The notes under the pieces are model-generated. The model made no database searches and was not told the origin of the DNA. It worked only from the letters and a program-made list of their open reading frames with translations. The position numbers and the translations under genes are program-made. A stretch of DNA of 64,000 bases from Aestuariimicrobium soli (GTDB taxonomy: Bacteria > Actinomycetota > Actinomycetes > Propionibacteriales > Propionibacteriaceae), in the NCBI RefSeq assembly GCF_051192575.1, contig NZ_JBPJSQ010000002.1:62001-126000 (forward strand), given 5' to 3'. Each line of letters begins with the position of its first letter. Position 1 is the first letter of the stretch. Below are positions 58,829-64,000 of this stretch, piece after piece.

Positions 58829-60196
58829 TCAGGCGAGACGGCGGCGAAGCAGCGCCAGGAACATGGCATCGGTGCCGTGCCGATGCGGCCACAGCTGCGC
58901 CATCCGAGGGTGTCCGGGAACGGACGGCTCGGGCAATGCGGCGCCGGCGATCGTCCGCAACACCGCCGGGGCATCGAGCAACTCGAGATCGTCCCGCTCC
59001 GCGAGCAGGGCGGTGACGATGTCGGTGGTCTCACGCCGGTGCGGCGAACACGTCACGTAGGCCATCACCGCGCCCGCTGCCTGCTTCGACGGCCCCATCA
59101 GGGCGTCCGCGGCGGTGTGGGACAACCGCAACTGCAGTTCGGTGAGCCCGTCGAGATCGGCGGTGTCCTTGCGCCACCGGGCATCGGGACGACGCCTCAG
59201 CGCCCCCAGTCCTGAGCACGGAACATCGGCCATCACCGCGGCGAAACTGCCGGGAGCCCAGGCCGGAGCGGTGCCGTCGGCGCAGATCACCTGCACACCG
59301 TCGGGATAGGCCCTGGTTCCCTGCCGGACGAGCCCCGCCCGGTGAGGGGCGACCTCGCCGGCGAGGAGCCACCCGTGCTGCTGGTGGGCGAGTCCCGCGA
59401 GCAGGGCTGCCTTGCCGCCCGGGCCGGCGCACAGGTCGAGCCACGGCGAACCCGCTGGGCCGACGGACTGCCCCACGGTGTGAGCCAGGGCGGCCGCCAC
59501 CAGCTGAGAGCCCTCGTCCTGCACGCCGGCGCGTCCGTCGCGCACCTCAGGGATCACGCCGGGCCGCCGGTCGGTCGTGAAGCCGAAGGGCGACCAGCGG
59601 GTGGGCTCGCCCAGGCGGTCGCGGTCGGCGAGCCCCGGACGAACCACCAGCGTCGGGTGGGCCGGCACATTGTTGGCCAACAGCGCCTGCTCGGCCTCGT
59701 CCCCCAGCAGGTCGACGTAACTCTCGGCGATCCAGCGCGGGTGGTGGGTGCGAACCGCCAACACCCCCACCTCGTCGAGCCCACGGCTCAGCAGCGTGAG
59801 CCAGTCGTCGAGCGAGCGCTCACTGATGCGGCGACTGACGGCGTTGACGAGCCCGGCCACGCGTGGGTTGATGCGCCGCTTGGCGAAGTCGACCGACTGG
59901 GTGACCACCGCGTGGTTCTTGGTGCGCATGGCGAGCAGACGATGACTGGTCAGGCGCAACAGGTCGACCACCTGCGGCTGCAGCTGGTTCAGGCGCCGCC
60001 CCGAGGCGTGCTCGATGATCTGGTCGTGGGTGCCCAGCAGGCGGCAGGTGCCGTAGACCAGTTCGGTCGTCTCGGCGGCGACGGCGTCGGCATCGCGGGT
60101 CTGGGCCAGCACTTCGTCGAGGGCAAGGTTGGCGAAGGCCCCGTCGCGGGTGACCCGCGCCAGCACCGACGAGGCGACCTCGAGCGTGGTGCTCAC
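58829..60196 (-). CDS. rsmB: 16S rRNA (cytosine-967-C5)-methyltransferase RsmB
   Basis: A 455-residue enzyme that methylates C967 of 16S rRNA. The N-terminal NusB-like RNA-binding domain (about 1-140) is followed by the SAM-binding methyltransferase domain with LDLCAGPGGKAALLAGL. The two catalytic cysteines are in PCSGLGALRRRPDARW and VTCSPHRRET. The start at 60196 overlaps the fmt stop by 4 bases; fmt-rsmB is a conserved pair. Confidence 0.94.
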   Translation of the reverse strand: MSTTLEVASSVLARVTRDGAFANLALDEVLAQTRDADAVAAETTELVYGTCRLLGTHDQIIEHASGRRLNQLQPQVVDLLRLTSHRLLAMRTKNHAVVTQSVDFAKRRINPRVAGLVNAVSRRISERSLDDWLTLLSRGLDEVGVLAVRTHHPRWIAESYVDLLGDEAEQALLANNVPAHPTLVVRPGLADRDRLGEPTRWSPFGFTTDRRPGVIPEVRDGRAGVQDEGSQLVAAALAHTVGQSVGPAGSPWLDLCAGPGGKAALLAGLAHQQHGWLLAGEVAPHRAGLVRQGTRAYPDGVQVICADGTAPAWAPGSFAAVMADVPCSGLGALRRRPDARWRKDTADLDGLTELQLRLSHTAADALMGPSKQAAGAVMAYVTCSPHRRETTDIVTALLAERDDLELLDAPAVLRTIAGAALPEPSVPGHPRMAQLWPHRHGTDAMFLALLRRRLA

Positions 60197-61155
60197 GCGA
60201 GCCTGGCCCCGAGCAGCTGCACCCCGCGCGCCCAGTCGGCGCCAGCCATCTGCTTCTTGCCGTGGGGCTGCACCCGGACGAGGTCGAGTGCCCCGTCGGC
60301 GGTGCCCACCAGCAGCTGGCGTTTGGTGGCGCGCAATTCACCCGGGGACAAGGGCTCACCCGGGGACAGGGGCTCGTCCGGGGTGGCCGGAACGGCGGCG
60401 GCAATCTTGAAGCGGGCGGGGCCGTCGTGGCCGATGGTCAGCTCGGCCCAGGCGCCCGGGGCCGGGGTGACCGCCCGGATCTGCCGATCCACCTCGACGG
60501 TGGGGCGTGCGAAATCGACGCGGGCATCGTCGGTGGTGATCTTGGCCGCCAGGGTGACCCCGTCGTCGGGTTGGGGGGTGGCGACGGCGCCGTCCGCGAT
60601 GGCCGTCATGGTGTCGACCAGCAGCGTGGCGCCGGAGTGGGCGAGCTCGTCCAGCAACTCCCCCGCCGTCTGACCCGGCCCGATCGGAGTCTCGATGGTC
60701 TGGTGCACCGGGCCGGCGTCGAGGGCCTTGACGATGCGGAAGGTGGTGGCGCCGGTGGTCTCGTCCCCGGCCCAGACCGCCCGCTGGACGGGCGCGGCGC
60801 CACGCCACCGGGGCAGCAGCGAGAAGTGCAGGTTGATCCAGCCATGGGGCACCAGATCGAGGGCGCTCTGCGGCAGCAGCGCGCCGTAGGCGACGACGGC
60901 GACAGCGTCGAGGCCGAGGGCCGCCAGAGCCTCCTGGAACTCCGGATCACGCGGATGGGCGGGCTTCAGCACCGGGATGCCGAGCTCGTCGGCCACCTGG
61001 GCCACGGGCGAGGCGGTGAGCTTCTTGCCCCGGCCCGCGGGCGCGTCGGGGCGCGTGATCACGACGGCCAGCTCGTGCTGGGAGGCCGCGAGCGCGGTGA
61101 GCGAGGGCAGCGCCACCTCGGGCGTGCCAGCGAATCCGATCCTGAGGGCTGTCAC
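60193..61155 (-). CDS. fmt: Methionyl-tRNA formyltransferase
   Basis: A 320-residue enzyme that formylates initiator Met-tRNA using 10-formyltetrahydrofolate. The catalytic region is NLHFSLLPRWRGAAPVQRA, with the Asn-His pair, and further on DAGPVHQ. The C-terminal OB-type domain begins near residue 205. GTG start at 61155, 8 bases after a TAGGCT -10 box. It overlaps rsmB by 4 bases. Confidence 0.95.
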   Translation of the reverse strand: MTALRIGFAGTPEVALPSLTALAASQHELAVVITRPDAPAGRGKKLTASPVAQVADELGIPVLKPAHPRDPEFQEALAALGLDAVAVVAYGALLPQSALDLVPHGWINLHFSLLPRWRGAAPVQRAVWAGDETTGATTFRIVKALDAGPVHQTIETPIGPGQTAGELLDELAHSGATLLVDTMTAIADGAVATPQPDDGVTLAAKITTDDARVDFARPTVEVDRQIRAVTPAPGAWAELTIGHDGPARFKIAAAVPATPDEPLSPGEPLSPGELRATKRQLLVGTADGALDLVRVQPHGKKQMAGADWARGVQLLGARLA

Positions 61156-61163
61156 GACTGATC

Positions 61164-61169
61164 AGCCTA
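61164..61169 (-). promoter_or_regulatory. -10 box of fmt
   Basis: TAGGCT on the minus strand, 8 bases before the GTG at 61155. Confidence 0.45.
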
Positions 61170-61178
61170 GCCCGCTCG

Positions 61179-63212
61179 TCACTCCAACTCGGCGGGATCG
61201 ACCCGTACCCGCACCGGAGCTGCCTTGCGGGCGGCGCGTTGCTCCAGCCCAGCGCTGACAGCGCTGACCAGCTCGCGACCCCGCGCCCGCGGGGTGCGCA
61301 GGGTCACCCGCACGAGACCCTCCGTCGCTCCCCCGACCCCGGGCCCGTCGATGGGCACGGGGCCCAACTGCTCGACCCCGTCCAGGTGGGTGACGTCGGC
61401 CCACTCGACCAGCTCGCGCACCGCGGCGGCCGTGCCCTCGACCGTCACGAAACTCACCGCCGGCGGGAATCCGGCCTCGGCCCGCTCGGCCAGCAACCGG
61501 GCGGCGTACGCGCCAGGATCCTGCCGGACGAAGGCCTGCACCGTCGGGTCGTCGATCGGCCCGACCATCGCGACCGTGCCACCGTCGGCAGCGGGTCGGA
61601 CGAGCCCGGCCACCAGCTGCCAGCGCCGCAGCGCCTCTTCACCGGCGCGCAGGTCGGCTCGTCCGAGCAGTTGGGTGGCGTCGAGCAACACCGCCGCGGC
61701 GTAGCCGTGCGTGGCGTAGGGCTCCGCCCCGGGGGTCGCCACCACCAGGGCGGGCTTCTCGCCGATCTCGTCGACCACGTGATCGCGGGAGGAGTCGACC
61801 ACCGTGGTACCGGGGAACGCTCGTCCGAAGTCGGCCGCGGTCTGGGAGGCCCCCACGAGGGGCGCGCGCAGATGGTCACCGCCACAGACCCGGCAACGCC
61901 ACTGACCGACGGGGCGCCCGCACCACTGGCACGAGACCAGGGGCTCCGTCGCGGCTTGGCCCGCTCGCCGGGACTGAAGCGGTCCGTGACAGTGCTGGCA
62001 GCGGGCCGGCTCGCGGCACCGTTCGCAGCGCAGCGCCAGCAGGTGCCCGCCGCGCGGAACCTGCACGAGCACCGGACCCTGGCTGAGCCCCACCCGCAGC
62101 GTCTCGAACACCAACTGCGGCAGGCGAATCTGGGCGGCCAGGGGGTCGCGGGCGATGGCCCGGTCGGAGTCGGCGGCCACCTTCACCAGCGGCAGCAGGC
62201 GGCGCAGCTCGGTGCGCGGCACCTCAAGCGTGTGCAGCCAGCCGGCCTCGACCCACGCCTGCGTCTCGCAGCTGCGGGCGCGTGAGGCCAGCAGCAACGC
62301 GCAGCCATCGATCGGCACCCGCATGGCCGCCACCTGGCGCACGTGTGGGTAGGGGGTGCGCGGTTCGGCGTGCAGGTCGTCCCCGTCGTCGACCACGATC
62401 ACCAATCCGAGGTTCTGCACGGGGGCGAACATCGCCGACCGGGTGCCGAGCACCACACGGGCCTGCCCGCGCAGCACCGAGAGGTAGTTGCGGTAGCGCG
62501 CGGCCGGCCCCGACTCGGCCTGCAGCACGGCGACCGTGCGGGCGCCCAGCGCCCCTTCCAGGGCGGGCCGCACCCGGGCGACGTCCTTGACGTCGGGCAC
62601 CAGGATCAGCACCCCCCGGCCCGACCGCAGCGTCGCCGCCGTGGCCTGCACGAGCCCCGTGCCCAGGTCGCCCGCCGGGTGGTGCACCGCGGGCACCTGC
62701 CAGAAGGCGCGCGCCGGTTCCCCGCGCTCGAGGGCGGACAGGTAGCCCGCCCCGGTCGAGGTGGTCAGCAGCCCCCCGGTCGACGGTGGGTGGCCAGGGT
62801 CGGGCGTCGGCCAGGTCGCCTGCTCGGCCTTCTCGGTGGCGGCATGTCGGGGCGGCACCGCCATGCGCAACACGTCGGCGAACGTGCCCGCGTAGTGGTC
62901 AGCGGTCGCCCGCACTAGCTGCACCTGCTGGGGCGTGAGCACGGGCTCGTCCGACACCACCTTGTCGAGCGGCGCCAGCCTGCCTGCGAAGTCGGACGAG
63001 GCGGGTCGCGCCACGATGAAGCCGTCGACCAGACGCCCGGAGAACCGTGCCCGGATGCGGGCCCCGACAACGGCGGACGGTTCGAGTTCGGGCGGCACCA
63101 GATAGTCGTAGGTCTGGTCGACGTGGGCCAGGGGCACATCGAGGACGACGGAGGCGACCCCGCCCGCCGATGCAGGCTCGCCCGGCACCTCGATCAACTG
63201 TTCCTGCTCCAC
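61179..63212 (-). CDS. priA: Primosomal protein PriA, ATPase-deficient actinobacterial form
   Basis: A 677-residue PriA homologue for replication restart. The 3'-DNA-binding domain (YDYLVPPELEPSAVVGARIRARFSGR) and four CxxC-type zinc pairs (CERC, CQHC, CQWC, CRVC) are kept. The helicase core is decayed: the Walker A position reads HPAGDLGTG with no GKT, and the DEEH position reads VVDDGDD. This loss is typical of actinobacterial PriA, so it likely acts as a structural loader, not a motor. GTG start at 63212, 6 bases after a TAGAGT box. Confidence 0.93.
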   Translation of the reverse strand: MEQEQLIEVPGEPASAGGVASVVLDVPLAHVDQTYDYLVPPELEPSAVVGARIRARFSGRLVDGFIVARPASSDFAGRLAPLDKVVSDEPVLTPQQVQLVRATADHYAGTFADVLRMAVPPRHAATEKAEQATWPTPDPGHPPSTGGLLTTSTGAGYLSALERGEPARAFWQVPAVHHPAGDLGTGLVQATAATLRSGRGVLILVPDVKDVARVRPALEGALGARTVAVLQAESGPAARYRNYLSVLRGQARVVLGTRSAMFAPVQNLGLVIVVDDGDDLHAEPRTPYPHVRQVAAMRVPIDGCALLLASRARSCETQAWVEAGWLHTLEVPRTELRRLLPLVKVAADSDRAIARDPLAAQIRLPQLVFETLRVGLSQGPVLVQVPRGGHLLALRCERCREPARCQHCHGPLQSRRAGQAATEPLVSCQWCGRPVGQWRCRVCGGDHLRAPLVGASQTAADFGRAFPGTTVVDSSRDHVVDEIGEKPALVVATPGAEPYATHGYAAAVLLDATQLLGRADLRAGEEALRRWQLVAGLVRPAADGGTVAMVGPIDDPTVQAFVRQDPGAYAARLLAERAEAGFPPAVSFVTVEGTAAAVRELVEWADVTHLDGVEQLGPVPIDGPGVGGATEGLVRVTLRTPRARGRELVSAVSAGLEQRAARKAAPVRVRVDPAELE

Positions 63213-63218
63213 GCGGAC

Positions 63219-63224
63219 ACTCTA
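63219..63224 (-). promoter_or_regulatory. -10 box of priA
   Basis: TAGAGT on the minus strand, 6 bases before the GTG at 63212; leaderless geometry. Confidence 0.5.
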
Positions 63225-63274
63225 GGGAACGCCTCCGACAGCCCCGCCCCTTCGGCTCCCCGCCTCGGGTCCAA

Positions 63275-63353
63275 CGCGCCAACTGGGGCAGCCACGAGGC
63301 ACTTTCGTAGCCCACAGCTCCCGAACCCCCTCGTGGGCGCCCCAGTTGGCGCG
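63275..63353. repeat. Long inverted repeat between priA and the exporter gene
   Basis: Two 25-base arms (63275-63299 and 63329-63353) pair at 23 of 25 positions around a 29-base loop; the arms centre on GCCAACTGGGGC. It lies in the divergent intergenic region, so it is not a simple terminator of either gene. Confidence 0.85.
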
Positions 63354-63377
63354 GCGCGCGCGATACCGTGCGGACTC

Positions 63378-64000
63378 GTGACCATCGATGCCCCCGATTC
63401 GGGTGATGCCCGCCAGCTGCGCGACAAGCGCGACCTGCGGATGCTGCTGCAGCTCGCAGCGCTGCTCGTGGCCAGCGGCATGCCCGTGCACGAGGTCGAG
63501 CTCAACGTGTCGGCCGCCGCCAGCAGGATCGGCCACCGGGGCATCGTGATCGGCGCGGCCCCCACCTTGGTGCAGCTGGCCCTGGCCGAGGGCGAACCCT
63601 CGAGCCAGGCCCGCGTTCCCCGCAGCCTTCGCCTCGACCAGACGCTCGCGCTGTCACACGTGCTCACCGGCCTGCACCGATCGGCGGACGAGGCCCCCTC
63701 GGTGCCCGAACTGATGGAGCAGCTCGGCGCCGTCACCAGACTCCGGCACCGCCACGGTTGGCTCGTGCGCCACACGGGCGACCTCGCGGTGGCCCTCGGC
63801 ATCGGACTGGTGCTGCAACCGGGCTGGACGAACCTGGCGGTCATCGCGTTGTGCTCCGTGGTGACCTCGGCGCTGATGCGGCTGGCCGCCCGCCACCGCC
63901 TGCTGGGCGCGCTGCTGCCGATCGCCGCCTCTGCCCTGGCCAGCCTGATCGCCTTCGCCGCGTTCGAGGCTGGCTTCATCCAGGGCCCGGTGCGCACCAT
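63378..64000 (+). CDS. ThrE-type threonine/serine exporter, 5' part
   Basis: The first 207 codons of a gene that runs off the window. It starts with GTG at 63378. The N-terminal domain has LLVASGMPVHEVELNVSAAASRIG and IGAAPTLVQLAL, then membrane helices begin near LAVALGIGLVLQPGW. This fits the DUF1212/ThrE family of inner-membrane exporters of threonine and serine, of which about half is visible. A TACCGT box 8 bases upstream could be its -10. Confidence 0.8.
   Translation, partial: MTIDAPDSGDARQLRDKRDLRMLLQLAALLVASGMPVHEVELNVSAAASRIGHRGIVIGAAPTLVQLALAEGEPSSQARVPRSLRLDQTLALSHVLTGLHRSADEAPSVPELMEQLGAVTRLRHRHGWLVRHTGDLAVALGIGLVLQPGWTNLAVIALCSVVTSALMRLAARHRLLGALLPIAASALASLIAFAAFEAGFIQGPVRT

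Overview
This window is about 64 kb of very GC-rich chromosome from an actinobacterium. It carries the actinobacterial Pup system (pup, dop, arc), a PriA with a decayed ATPase site, a tRNA m1A methyltransferase upstream of arc, and many TANNNT -10 boxes placed directly before start codons. Gene content fits Propionibacteriales best, but that placement is an inference; no rRNA or marker gene fixes the genus.

Layout. 0-6 kb: the end of a UPF0303 heme-degrading-domain gene, a HAD phosphatase, a small cysteine protein and a three-gene lysine catabolic operon (lysine 6-aminotransferase, HglS-type 2-oxoadipate dioxygenase, aminoadipate-semialdehyde dehydrogenase). 5.6-15.5 kb: a DinB-like protein, a YcaQ/AlkX-like glycosylase, a structured non-coding stretch, a seven-repeat RCC1-like gene broken by a frameshift, several oxidoreductases and an esterase, a PadR regulator, and a complete OpuC-type osmoprotectant ABC transporter. 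15.6-20.5 kb: a P-type cation ATPase, coaBC and an NRDE protein.

20.5-36.1 kb is the accessory region. A PD-(D/E)XK-like protein faces a minus-strand operon holding a BREX type 2 Lhr-like helicase (brxHI) and then a Druantia type III-like pair, druH and druE. This operon starts with a headless 3' piece of brxD. That piece abuts a frameshifted tail of a second opuC gene, followed by nei and dps. Beyond them lies an orphan N-terminal (NERD) piece of the BREX kinase gene pglW and an uncharacterised gene. The region reads as a collapsed BREX type 2 locus that lost pglX, pglY, pglZ, most of brxD and the pglW kinase domain, while brxHI stayed attached to a Druantia-like module. A 75-bp scrap of a carbohydrate-binding-module gene lies in frame over the start of druH, which marks a second recombination joint.

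36.5-41.1 kb: one large secreted multidomain polysaccharide lyase family 8 gene. 41.5 kb: tRNA-Pro(GGG) with its terminator. 41.7-64 kb: conserved backbone: der, a PlsC-like acyltransferase, cmk and tyrA; then pup and dop; a DUF3054 protein and a glycosyltransferase; arc and trmI; a HAD phosphatase and metH; a PAC2 protein; and rpe, rsmB, fmt, priA and the start of a ThrE-type exporter. No prcB/prcA proteasome genes lie beside pup, and ARC ends without the GQYL tail that docks the 20S core, so pupylation here may work without a proteasome.
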